DNA of 64,000 bases from Glaciecola siphonariae (GTDB lineage Bacteria; Pseudomonadota; Gammaproteobacteria; Enterobacterales; Alteromonadaceae): contig NZ_JBHSGU010000001.1 of assembly GCF_042652645.1 (NCBI RefSeq), forward strand, positions 243,729-307,728. Direction: 5' to 3'. Below are positions 31,863 to 40,531 of the stretch, piece after piece; position 1 is the stretch's first letter, and every line of letters starts with the position of its first letter. The position numbers and the translations under genes are program-made. A model generated the notes under the pieces. It made no database searches. It was not told the DNA's origin and worked only from the letters and a program-made list of their open reading frames with translations.

Positions 31863-33320
31863 TTGTCTGTCAGTTGGGAAAAATGTTTAGAAGTACTCAA
31901 GCACGAATTGTCCAGTGAGCAATTTAATACCTGGCTTAAACCTCTTAGGTCTGAGTACATGGGGGACGCACTTTATTTATTTGCTGCCAATCAATTTGTG
32001 CTGTCTTGGGTAAAAGATAAGTATTACGAACTGATTATTTCTACACTCTCTCAGCTTTATGGCCCTGATGCTCCGCAATTAATTCTGCAAGAGAAGAAAT
32101 TAGCGCCGGTTGCTCACAATCCAATGAAGTCGGCCTTGCAAGCTCAGGCAAAATCTCATGCTCAAGCAGAGGCACTTGCTCAGGGAAAAAACAATCAAGC
32201 GTCACCAAGTCTTTCTATTAATGCGCACATTGGGGATGAGTCGGCACAGGTGTTTGCTAAGCCAAATCAGTCGGTCCCCTTACCAAAGTTGAATAATCAT
32301 AAAAGTAACGTAAAGCCTGAATATACCTTTGATAATTTTGTAGAAGGTAAGTCTAATCAGCTGGCTAGAGCGGCGGCGATTCAAGTCGCGCAAAATCCAG
32401 GGCATTCTTATAATCCGCTTTTCTTATACGGTGGGACTGGGTTAGGTAAGACGCATCTTATTCATGCGGTAGGCAATGGCATTGTTGCAAATAAGCCAGA
32501 TGCAAAAATTGTATACATGCACTCTGAGCGATTTGTGCAAGACATGGTAAAGGCGCTGCAAAATAATGCGATAGAGGATTTTAAACGCTTTTATCGTTCG
32601 GTAGACGCCTTGTTAATTGACGATATTCAGTTTTTTGCTAAAAAGGACCGTTCGCAAGAAGAGTTTTTCCATACCTTCAATGCACTGTTAGAGGGTAATC
32701 AACAAATTATTTTGACCTCTGATCGCTACCCAAAAGAGATTGATGGTGTGGAAGATAGATTAAAATCACGCTTTGGTTGGGGCCTCACCGTGGTCATTGA
32801 GCCACCGGAGCTTGAAACGCGAGTGGCGATTTTAATGCGTAAGGCAAATGAAAACAGAATTGAGCTGCCAAACGAAGTTGCTTTTTTTATCGCCAAACGT
32901 CTTCGGTCAAATGTTAGGGAGCTCGAAGGAGCGTTGAATAGGGTAATTGCCAATGCTAACTTTACAGGCAGGCCAATAACAATTGATTTTGTACGAGATG
33001 CATTGCGAGATTTACTTGCCTTGCAAGATAAGTTAGTTACTATTGATAACATTATAAAAACAGTTGCTGATTACTACAAAATCAAAGTTTCAGATATACT
33101 GTCAAAAAGAAGAACAAGAAGTGTGGCTAGGCCTCGGCAAATTGCTATGGCGCTCTCTAAAGAGCTAACTAACCAAAGCCTGCCAGAAATAGGCAACGCG
33201 TTTGGTGGAAAAGACCACACCACAGTACTGCATGCGGTCCGAAAAGTGACCGAGCTGAGAGCTGAAAATCACGACGTCAAGGAAGATTATAAAAACTTGA
33301 TTCGTACACTATCGTCCTAA
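31863..33320 (+). CDS. dnaA: Chromosomal replication initiator DnaA
   Basis: A 485-residue initiator. Domain I starts SVSWEKCLEVLKHELSSEQF, a Gln/Ala-rich linker follows (about residues 90-145), then the AAA+ domain with Walker A GGTGLGKTH and Walker B LLIDDIQFF, and the DNA-binding domain IV with the signature GGKDHTTVLHAVRKV. The TTG at 31863 is chosen because GGAG (31853-31856) is 6 bases before it and it gives the family N-terminus; an in-frame GTG at 31842 would add seven non-family residues. Confidence 0.97.
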   Translation: MSVSWEKCLEVLKHELSSEQFNTWLKPLRSEYMGDALYLFAANQFVLSWVKDKYYELIISTLSQLYGPDAPQLILQEKKLAPVAHNPMKSALQAQAKSHAQAEALAQGKNNQASPSLSINAHIGDESAQVFAKPNQSVPLPKLNNHKSNVKPEYTFDNFVEGKSNQLARAAAIQVAQNPGHSYNPLFLYGGTGLGKTHLIHAVGNGIVANKPDAKIVYMHSERFVQDMVKALQNNAIEDFKRFYRSVDALLIDDIQFFAKKDRSQEEFFHTFNALLEGNQQIILTSDRYPKEIDGVEDRLKSRFGWGLTVVIEPPELETRVAILMRKANENRIELPNEVAFFIAKRLRSNVRELEGALNRVIANANFTGRPITIDFVRDALRDLLALQDKLVTIDNIIKTVADYYKIKVSDILSKRRTRSVARPRQIAMALSKELTNQSLPEIGNAFGGKDHTTVLHAVRKVTELRAENHDVKEDYKNLIRTLSS

Positions 33321-33341
33321 GCATATAATTGAGAATAACAA

Positions 33342-34469
33342 ATGAATTTTACGATTAGCCGCGAAAACTTCTTGCAGCCACTACAATTAGTATCTGGGGC
33401 CGTAGAGCGTCGTCATACACTGCCAATTTTGGCAAACCTGTTGTTAAAGGTGGACGACGGTAAGCTATGGATGACAGGAACAGATTTAGAAGTTGAGCTT
33501 ATTGCTAATGTGGTGCTTTCGGGTTCAAGTTCTGATGGACAGATTACGGTTCCCGCAAAAAAGGTATTGGATATTGTTAGGGGCTTACCTGAAGATGTCA
33601 CGATTATCTTTGAAGTATCTGAAAACAAAGCAGTTTTACGCTCAGGCCGGGCACGTTATTCACTTTCTACACTGTCTGCGGACGATTACCCTAATTTAGA
33701 AGATTGGGAAGGTGAAAGCGAGTTCGAAATTAGCCAGCAAACTTTGAAGCACTTGATAGACTCAGTTCAATTTTCGATGGCGCAGCAGGATGTTCGTTAC
33801 TACTTGAACGGGATGAGTCTTGAGACGAGCGAAAATGAAATTCGCTCGGTGGCAACAGATGGCCATAGACTTGCTATGGCGGTGCATGAATACGAAGGCG
33901 GTCAACTACCGGTTAAGCAGGTTATTATTCCACGCAAAGGCGTAATGGAAATTGCACGACTTATAGATGAAAGCGACGCTAATATTAAAGTGCAGTTGGG
34001 CTCAAATCATATTCGTATATTTAGCACATCGTTTATTTTTACGAGCAAACTCGTTGATGGACGCTTCCCTGACTATAATCGCGTCGTCCCTAAAAACACC
34101 GATAAGGGTTTGGTGGTAAATCGTGAATCAATCAAAAGTGCGTTTTCCCGCGCGATGATTTTGACCAATGAGAAGTTTAAGGGTGTACGACTGAATCTTG
34201 ATTCAGGCGAGTTAAAGATCACGGCGACTAATCCAGAGCAGGAACAAGCCGAAGAGATTATCGACGTAGATTACGAGGGTGAGTCATTAGAGATTGGCTT
34301 TAACGTGGCTTACCTAATTGATGCTCTAAACGCAATTGATTCACACTCGGTTATCTTTAAGCTCTCTGATTCAAACGCCAGCGCATTAGTGCACGGTATG
34401 AAGAAAAGTGGAGAAGAGTTTGTAGAAGATGAGTCGTCTCAATATGTCATCATGCCAATGAGACTTTAG
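33342..34469 (+). CDS. dnaN: DNA polymerase III sliding clamp (beta)
   Basis: A 375-residue sliding clamp with three topologically similar domains, opening MNFTISRENFLQPLQLVSG and ending in YVIMPMRL, the conserved C-terminal MxxxR-L type. It tethers polymerase III to DNA. It lies 21 bases after dnaA, in the universal dnaA-dnaN-recF-gyrB order. Confidence 0.98.
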   Translation: MNFTISRENFLQPLQLVSGAVERRHTLPILANLLLKVDDGKLWMTGTDLEVELIANVVLSGSSSDGQITVPAKKVLDIVRGLPEDVTIIFEVSENKAVLRSGRARYSLSTLSADDYPNLEDWEGESEFEISQQTLKHLIDSVQFSMAQQDVRYYLNGMSLETSENEIRSVATDGHRLAMAVHEYEGGQLPVKQVIIPRKGVMEIARLIDESDANIKVQLGSNHIRIFSTSFIFTSKLVDGRFPDYNRVVPKNTDKGLVVNRESIKSAFSRAMILTNEKFKGVRLNLDSGELKITATNPEQEQAEEIIDVDYEGESLEIGFNVAYLIDALNAIDSHSVIFKLSDSNASALVHGMKKSGEEFVEDESSQYVIMPMRL

Positions 34470-34482
34470 TTAAACACTATTT

Positions 34483-35577
34483 ATGCACATTACTCAGTTG
34501 CGGTTAAATCACTTCCGCAACTTCACAGAGACCCGCATTAATCCTTCTGCTTCATTCAATATGATCTATGGTTTGAATGGAGCAGGCAAATCCAGCATTT
34601 TAGAAGCAATCCATCTCCTTGGTTATGGGCGTTCTTTTCGCACGAACAAAGCCAACACGATAATTCAAACTGACGCATTGTCTGCAACCAGTTTTTGTAA
34701 ATTCCAAGCGCAGGACGGGGAGCAGGTACTAGGTGCCAGTCGTTCAAAGGCAGACGGATTCGTGTTTAATATCAACGCTGAAAAGACGCGGCGGATTTCC
34801 GATATTGCAAAGATTTTACCCATCCAAATATTTACGCCGCAAAGCAGTGACCTAATTTTGGGCGCACCCATGCTGAGAAGGCGTTTTATAGATTGGTTAG
34901 TGTTTCACGTGGAACAATCGTTTATTCAGTCGAGTAAGGCATTTAGCAGCGCGCTAGAGCAACGAAATGCCTTGTTGAAAATGTCCTTCGGTAAGCCAGT
35001 TTCTTGGTTTTCACAGCAGGATGTATGGTCTACTATCATCACAAAACACGGCGAAATAATCAGTCAGCATCGTAAGCACTATTTAAATGCCTTAAATGGG
35101 CAATTAAAGGCCTTATATCGCGAATTTAAACCTGATGTAGAAATCGAATTAAGGTATAATCTTGGCTGGGATTCTGGTTGTCGTTTAGAAGAGGCAATTG
35201 ATGGTCGGCTAGACAAAGACATTGCCCGTGGTAATACCTCGTCAGGACCGCACAAAGCTGATATTCAGTTTCTTGTTAATGGCAAATCCGCATCAGAATA
35301 TTTGTCGCGCGGTCAGCTAAGAGTGCTGGTGTCGCTTTTGTTGGTAGCCCAAGTACGTCTTTTGAAACAATGTACTGGCAAAAGCTGTATTTTTTTAGTT
35401 GATGATATTGCCGCGGAACTAGACGTAGGTACCAGAGAGTTTTTCCTAGACACCATAGTGGCTGAAAACGCTCAGGTATTCGTTACTGCAATTGAGAAGC
35501 AACAGCTCTCTTTTGCTGAAAAGTATAACAATAAAAAAGTGTTCCACGTGAAACATGATCACGTGAATGAGGAGTAA
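34483..35577 (+). CDS. recF: DNA replication and repair protein RecF
   Basis: A 364-residue ABC-type ATPase of the RecFOR gap-repair pathway. Walker A GLNGAGKSSIL, the signature EYLSRGQLRVLVSLLL and Walker B IFLVDDIAAELD are clear. The gene contains two parS sites: one coding for VFHVE at 34901 and one at 35540 in the last codons. It ends 2 bases before gyrB; the gyrB ribosome site AGGAG is formed by its last codons. Confidence 0.97.
   Translation: MHITQLRLNHFRNFTETRINPSASFNMIYGLNGAGKSSILEAIHLLGYGRSFRTNKANTIIQTDALSATSFCKFQAQDGEQVLGASRSKADGFVFNINAEKTRRISDIAKILPIQIFTPQSSDLILGAPMLRRRFIDWLVFHVEQSFIQSSKAFSSALEQRNALLKMSFGKPVSWFSQQDVWSTIITKHGEIISQHRKHYLNALNGQLKALYREFKPDVEIELRYNLGWDSGCRLEEAIDGRLDKDIARGNTSSGPHKADIQFLVNGKSASEYLSRGQLRVLVSLLLVAQVRLLKQCTGKSCIFLVDDIAAELDVGTREFFLDTIVAENAQVFVTAIEKQQLSFAEKYNNKKVFHVKHDHVNEE
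34901..34916. promoter_or_regulatory. parS site 1 (ParB binding)
   Basis: TGTTTCACGTGGAACA, a full match to the bacterial parS consensus, inside recF. It encodes the VFHVE segment of RecF. Confidence 0.9.
35540..35555. promoter_or_regulatory. parS site 2 (ParB binding)
   Basis: TGTTCCACGTGAAACA, a full match to the consensus (the inverse of site 1), in the last codons of recF, 639 bases from site 1. Confidence 0.92.
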
Positions 35578-35579
35578 AG

Positions 35580-37994
35580 ATGTCAGAAAACAATTATGAC
35601 TCGTCGAGTATTAAAGTACTAAAAGGCCTTGATGCAGTTCGCAAAAGACCTGGAATGTATATTGGCGATACCGACGATGGTACAGGATTGCATCACATGG
35701 TGTTTGAGGTCGTCGATAACTCAATCGATGAAGCCTTGGCCGGTCACTGCAATGACATCATTATAAAAATCCATTCAGACAACTCTGTCTCGGTAAGTGA
35801 CGATGGTCGCGGCATTCCGACCGAGATCCACGAAGAAGAGGGCGTTTCAGCCGCAGAGGTCATTATGACCGTGCTGCATGCTGGCGGTAAGTTCGATGAT
35901 AACTCTTATAAAGTATCAGGCGGGTTACATGGCGTCGGCGTCTCGGTAGTAAACGCGCTTTCACGTAAGCTCAAAATGTCAATTCGTCGTGGCGGCAAAA
36001 TATACGAACAAGAATATACCATGGGCGTGCCAAATGCTCCCTTGTCTCCAGTAGGCGATACCGACAAGACGGGTACTACAATTCGTTTTTGGCCGAGTGA
36101 AGAAACCTTTACCAATGTAGAATTCCATTACGACATTCTTGCTAAACGTATCCGCGAACTCTCTTTCTTGAACTCGGGTGTATCGATTATCCTTGAAGAT
36201 GAGCGAGACGGACGCAAAGATAAGTTTCACTACGAAGGCGGTATTCGGGCCTTTGTACAATACTTAAATAAAAACAAAAACTCTATCCATCCAAATGCCT
36301 TTTATTTTAGCATCGAGCGTGAAGACGGCATTGCCGTTGAAGTAGCGATGCAGTGGAATGATAGCTTCCAAGAAAACGTTTTTTGTTTCACCAATAACAT
36401 TCCTCAGCGTGATGGCGGAACCCATTTAGCAGGATTCAGAGGCGCTTTAACGCGCACACTGAATAACTATATGGAAAAAGAAGGTTACAACAAAAAGAAC
36501 AAAACAAATGCGAGTGGAGACGATGCACGCGAGGGGCTTACTGCTATTATCTCGGTAAAAGTACCCGATCCGAAATTCTCATCGCAAACAAAAGATAAGC
36601 TTGTGTCGTCTGAAGTAAAAACAGCAGTTGAAGGCACCATGGGCGAAGAGTTGTCAGACTTTCTTATTGAAAACCCTGGCGACAGCAAAATAATCGTAAA
36701 TAAAATTATAGATGCTGCTCGCGCAAGAGAAGCTGCGCGCAAAGCGCGGGACATGACGCGTAGAAAGGGCGCGCTAGATTTAGCGGGCTTGCCCGGCAAG
36801 TTGGCAGACTGTCAAGAAAAGGATCCTGCACTATCTGAGCTGTACATAGTGGAAGGGGACTCGGCAGGCGGTTCTGCCAAACAGGGTCGTAATCGTAAAA
36901 ACCAAGCCATCTTACCTCTGAAGGGTAAAATTCTAAACGTCGAGAAAGCGCGTTTTGACAAAATGCTGTCTTCACAAGAGGTCGCTACGCTTATCACTGC
37001 CCTAGGTTGCGGCATTGGTCGCGACGAATACAATCCTGATAAGTTGAGATACCACAGCATCATCATCATGACTGACGCTGACGTGGATGGTTCACATATC
37101 AGAACCCTGCTTCTAACATTCTTCTATCGTCAGATGCCAGAGATGATTGAACGTGGCCATATATTTATTGCACAACCGCCTTTGTATAAAATTAAAAAGG
37201 GCAAGCAGGAGCAATATTTAAAAGATGAACCGGCCTTAACCGACCACTTAACTAACATTGCCGTTGACGGTGCTAGTTTATTTGTAAGTGATTCGGCACC
37301 GGCTATTCAAGGTATTGCGCTTGAGAATATGGTTCGCTTATACCAAAGCACATTTTCGATGATCGGCCGCATGAGTCGAAGAATGCCGGAGTCAATCCTC
37401 AAGCAATTAGTTTATTCGAATGTTCTTGATCAGAACATGCTTGATGATAAATCTAAGCTTAATCTTTTAGGTGAAGAGTTGATTGAAAAGCTCAGTAACG
37501 CGGAAGACGATGGGCAAAGCTTTTTATATGAAATTAGGCTGGATGAATCGGGCAAGAATGAGCTCGTGATCATTATGAAACGTCACGGAATTGACTATGA
37601 ATATCATATAAATCAAGAGTTTATGTCTTCTCCTGAGTATCAAAAAATGATGTCTCTTAATCAAACCATCAATAATTTGATGGAAGAGGGCGCTTATATC
37701 AAACGCGGAGAAAAAGTGCTCCCTGTTGATAGCTTCGAGCAGGCGCTAGATTGGTTAATGAGCGAGGCCAAACGTGGTCAATATATTCAGCGTTATAAGG
37801 GACTGGGTGAAATGAATCCAGAACAACTGTGGGAAACCACAATGGACCCGAATTCGCGCAGGATGTTGCAAGTGACCATTGAAGACGCAATAGGCGCCGA
37901 CCAACTGTTTACGACCTTAATGGGCGACCAAGTTGAGCCGCGAAGAGAGTTTATTGAAACCAACGCGTTGAATGTTGAGAACTTGGACGTTTAA
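35580..37994 (+). CDS. gyrB: DNA gyrase subunit B
   Basis: An 804-residue type II topoisomerase ATPase subunit, the same length as E. coli GyrB. The GHKL ATPase motifs EVVDNSIDEALAG, SDDGRGIPTEIHEEEG and GGLHGVGVSVVNALS, and the TOPRIM motifs EGDSAGGSAKQGR and DADVDGSHIRTLLL are present, with the large gammaproteobacterial insert in the C-terminal half. AGGAG at the end of recF serves as its ribosome site. Confidence 0.99.
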   Translation: MSENNYDSSSIKVLKGLDAVRKRPGMYIGDTDDGTGLHHMVFEVVDNSIDEALAGHCNDIIIKIHSDNSVSVSDDGRGIPTEIHEEEGVSAAEVIMTVLHAGGKFDDNSYKVSGGLHGVGVSVVNALSRKLKMSIRRGGKIYEQEYTMGVPNAPLSPVGDTDKTGTTIRFWPSEETFTNVEFHYDILAKRIRELSFLNSGVSIILEDERDGRKDKFHYEGGIRAFVQYLNKNKNSIHPNAFYFSIEREDGIAVEVAMQWNDSFQENVFCFTNNIPQRDGGTHLAGFRGALTRTLNNYMEKEGYNKKNKTNASGDDAREGLTAIISVKVPDPKFSSQTKDKLVSSEVKTAVEGTMGEELSDFLIENPGDSKIIVNKIIDAARAREAARKARDMTRRKGALDLAGLPGKLADCQEKDPALSELYIVEGDSAGGSAKQGRNRKNQAILPLKGKILNVEKARFDKMLSSQEVATLITALGCGIGRDEYNPDKLRYHSIIIMTDADVDGSHIRTLLLTFFYRQMPEMIERGHIFIAQPPLYKIKKGKQEQYLKDEPALTDHLTNIAVDGASLFVSDSAPAIQGIALENMVRLYQSTFSMIGRMSRRMPESILKQLVYSNVLDQNMLDDKSKLNLLGEELIEKLSNAEDDGQSFLYEIRLDESGKNELVIIMKRHGIDYEYHINQEFMSSPEYQKMMSLNQTINNLMEEGAYIKRGEKVLPVDSFEQALDWLMSEAKRGQYIQRYKGLGEMNPEQLWETTMDPNSRRMLQVTIEDAIGADQLFTTLMGDQVEPRREFIETNALNVENLDV

Positions 37995-38031
37995 AACGTT
38001 TGCGATAAAGCCCGTTTACAATGACAAAAAT

Positions 38032-38061
38032 AAAAATCCCCTCATGCAAGGGGATTTTTTT
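38032..38061. terminator. Terminator after gyrB
   Basis: An 11-bp stem AAAAATCCCCT/AGGGGATTTTT, loop CATGCA, with T-run; it also offers a T-run on the minus strand for the convergent antiporter gene. Confidence 0.88.
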
Positions 38062-38119
38062 GCCTGTAATGTCATAAAGTAGAACACTACATCGATTATG
38101 CAAATTTAATGCATGTCAT

Positions 38120-39937
38120 CTATGCGGGGCTCACCTCTTCTTTTACATTTGTAGGCGCTTGCAGTACCAAACTGATAATTTTCCAACCAGACTTTGGCGT
38201 GAGTTCCTTATTACCTGAGAACACGCCTACCTTTCCTTCATACAAATACAACAAAGGCACAAGTTCATTCTCATACTTAGCTAGATAATTTTCAAAGCTA
38301 AACTCATCGGTCAACGCTGTGGTCTTTATCTTCGCCCCGCGCTTCATCGCGCTCGCTAGATAGCTATAGGTTACATAAGAATCGAATAGCGCCAGTTTTT
38401 TCGCATAAGATTCCGACACCTGATGACTTGTCATTCCTTCGGTCTCTCTGGTGTTTAAACCAAGTACCGTGGCTTCTTTGCCCAACTCATGTTCAAAATG
38501 CATCATTACCAACGGGTTGAGCTGCTTGTATGGCGAAAGTATCAGCGCTGAACCGATACCGGTTAAATCCAAATGACGCTGTGCATGCTCAGACATTGGG
38601 TTACCAAAATAGGTTTTAGTATTGGCCATGCGAGCCTCTTTAACAGTATCCCAGTTAGTATCGGCTAAAATCACTGGAATATCGTTTTGCTGCAGCTCAG
38701 CGGCGAGTTCACGCGAAAACTGGCTGCCGCCAAATAAAAATAAGCCGTTTGGTTCTGGAGATCGCAAGCCTAACAGCGAGGCAACTTTTGCAGACGTTAA
38801 GCTTTGTATTACCACAGTGGCAATAATGATAATAAAGACCATGGGCACCAATACTTCCGCCTGAGGATAACCCTCGGCCTCTAATTTGAGTGCGAACAGG
38901 GCGCTTACTGCCGCGGCAACAATACCCCGAGGCGCAATCCAGCTAAGCAGCAGCTTTTCTTTTAGGTTCAGTTGCGTGCCTATCGCAGAAACAAATACCG
39001 ATGCCGGACGTGCAATAAACAGCACAACCAACACAACGATGACTGCGCCTAAGCCAACGGCCTGTATCGCGCTAAAGTCCATGCGTGTGGCTAATAAAAT
39101 GAAAAGGCCTGAAATTAACAGCACGCTCAGGGTTTCTTTGAATTCTAGAATGTCTGACACATCGACGTTTTTCATATTCGCCAATATCATGCCGGCAATG
39201 GTGACGGTTAACAGACCAGACTCATGGGCCAATGCATTAGAAAACGCGAAGGCACCTAATACAATGGTGAGGGTCGCGGTGTTTTGTAAATAATGGGGGA
39301 TTAAATTGTGGCGAAGGCACAGGCCCAAGCAATATCCAGATAACACGCCTAAGACCAAACCAGACAAAATAGTTTGGCCAAAGGCAAGGAATGTGTGGGT
39401 GAGGGCGTCTTGCTGCGTCAGTATAAATTCAAACACTAATACCGCACACAGAGCTCCAATTGGGTCAATAATAATGCCTTCCCAGCGCAGAATGTTGCCT
39501 ATTTTGCTCGAAGGGCGAACAGTTCGAAGCATGGGCACAATGACCGTTGGTCCTGTTACGGTCACAATCGCCCCTAAAAGAGCCGCTAGGCCAAGTGGGA
39601 TATCGAGAAAATAGTATGCTGCAGGGGTGACGGTTGCCCACGTAACAAACACCCCAGATGTACATAAATTCCTCACCATGTTTCCATGGCCACTGATATC
39701 GCTAAATTTCAGCGTAAGCGAGCCTTCGAATAAAATAATGGCCACTGCCAATGAGACAATAGGAAACAGTAAATCACCGAATAGGGCATCAGCGGTGAAT
39801 GTGCCAGTAACCGGACCAACTATGATGCCGGCAATGAGCAAAAACAAAATGGCTGGCAGCTTCACCTTGTGTGCTAAAAACTGACATGCAATTGAAAGAA
39901 GGCCAACGGCAACAAGCGCAATAGTGGGATCTATCAA
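38120..39937 (-). CDS. CPA-type sodium (or potassium):proton antiporter with C-terminal Rossmann domain
   Basis: A 605-residue protein. About 12 membrane segments fill the first ~390 residues, with the ion-site-like motifs TVTGPTVIVPMLRTV and EGIIIDPIGAL and the WIAPRGIVAAAVSALFAL segment of NhaP-like (CPA1) exchangers. A TrkA-N-like nucleotide-binding domain follows (LFLFGGSQFSRELAAEL, ILADTNW), then a small C-terminal regulatory portion. It probably exports sodium or potassium in exchange for protons under control of a cytoplasmic nucleotide; the ion is not determinable here. Confidence 0.85.
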   Translation of the reverse strand: MIDPTIALVAVGLLSIACQFLAHKVKLPAILFLLIAGIIVGPVTGTFTADALFGDLLFPIVSLAVAIILFEGSLTLKFSDISGHGNMVRNLCTSGVFVTWATVTPAAYYFLDIPLGLAALLGAIVTVTGPTVIVPMLRTVRPSSKIGNILRWEGIIIDPIGALCAVLVFEFILTQQDALTHTFLAFGQTILSGLVLGVLSGYCLGLCLRHNLIPHYLQNTATLTIVLGAFAFSNALAHESGLLTVTIAGMILANMKNVDVSDILEFKETLSVLLISGLFILLATRMDFSAIQAVGLGAVIVVLVVLFIARPASVFVSAIGTQLNLKEKLLLSWIAPRGIVAAAVSALFALKLEAEGYPQAEVLVPMVFIIIIATVVIQSLTSAKVASLLGLRSPEPNGLFLFGGSQFSRELAAELQQNDIPVILADTNWDTVKEARMANTKTYFGNPMSEHAQRHLDLTGIGSALILSPYKQLNPLVMMHFEHELGKEATVLGLNTRETEGMTSHQVSESYAKKLALFDSYVTYSYLASAMKRGAKIKTTALTDEFSFENYLAKYENELVPLLYLYEGKVGVFSGNKELTPKSGWKIISLVLQAPTNVKEEVSPA

Positions 39938-40039
39938 AGTATTATCCTTATAAGTCTATCCGTAATCGGACTACCTTAGGATATTACGCACCATATGATA
40001 AATAGGTCAATCGATGAATGATAAAGCAGTGCGCTGATT

Positions 40040-40516
40040 TTATTGGACGACACTTACTGTTAACTCAGGGTACTGATTGTTTGAAATATCTAATTCAAAA
40101 CGGTATTTGCCCGTTTCGGCTGGGATAAACTGAAGGTTGAGGGAGTCATTAAAACAATAGAGCTCTACCTCATTGTTTAACTGCATTAGAGGGCCAGATG
40201 CTGGGAGTCCACAGTTAAATGCAGGCGACCAAGTACTGTCGGCGACTTTAAAATCATAGGGCTGGCCATCGGCAATAAGGTCAAGCTCAACGACCATCGT
40301 GTTAGCATCGAGCTCTCTAAACTTAAACGCATCGGTAGCTTCCCACCAATTAAACACGCCGCGCAAATATACGTCACTATAGTCTTTATCGGGTACAGAA
40401 TTAAACAGCTGTGAGTTTCCAGACGAACTACATGCACCTAAGAGACCAACGACTGTAAGCAAACTAAGAGTGTGTAATTTAGACATAGGCGTATACTTCA
40501 TAACCTTATAATTCAC
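40040..40516 (-). CDS. Lipoprotein with a glycan-binding-like E-set fold
   Basis: A 158-residue lipoprotein with lipobox VGLLGAC. The mature part has YLRGVFNWWEATDAFKFREL and YDFKVADSTWSPAFNCG, a pattern like the N-terminal early-set (CBM48/pullulanase-associated) modules in which a x-RG-x-FN-x-W motif is followed by FK-x-AD-x-xW. Binding to sugars is therefore possible, not shown. The start could be 40516, 40501 or 40486; none has a clear ribosome site. It lies 15 bases after glyS and is likely co-transcribed with glyQS. Confidence 0.6.
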   Translation of the reverse strand: MNYKVMKYTPMSKLHTLSLLTVVGLLGACSSSGNSQLFNSVPDKDYSDVYLRGVFNWWEATDAFKFRELDANTMVVELDLIADGQPYDFKVADSTWSPAFNCGLPASGPLMQLNNEVELYCFNDSLNLQFIPAETGKYRFELDISNNQYPELTVSVVQ

Positions 40517-40531
40517 TCAACCGCTAGTGTG

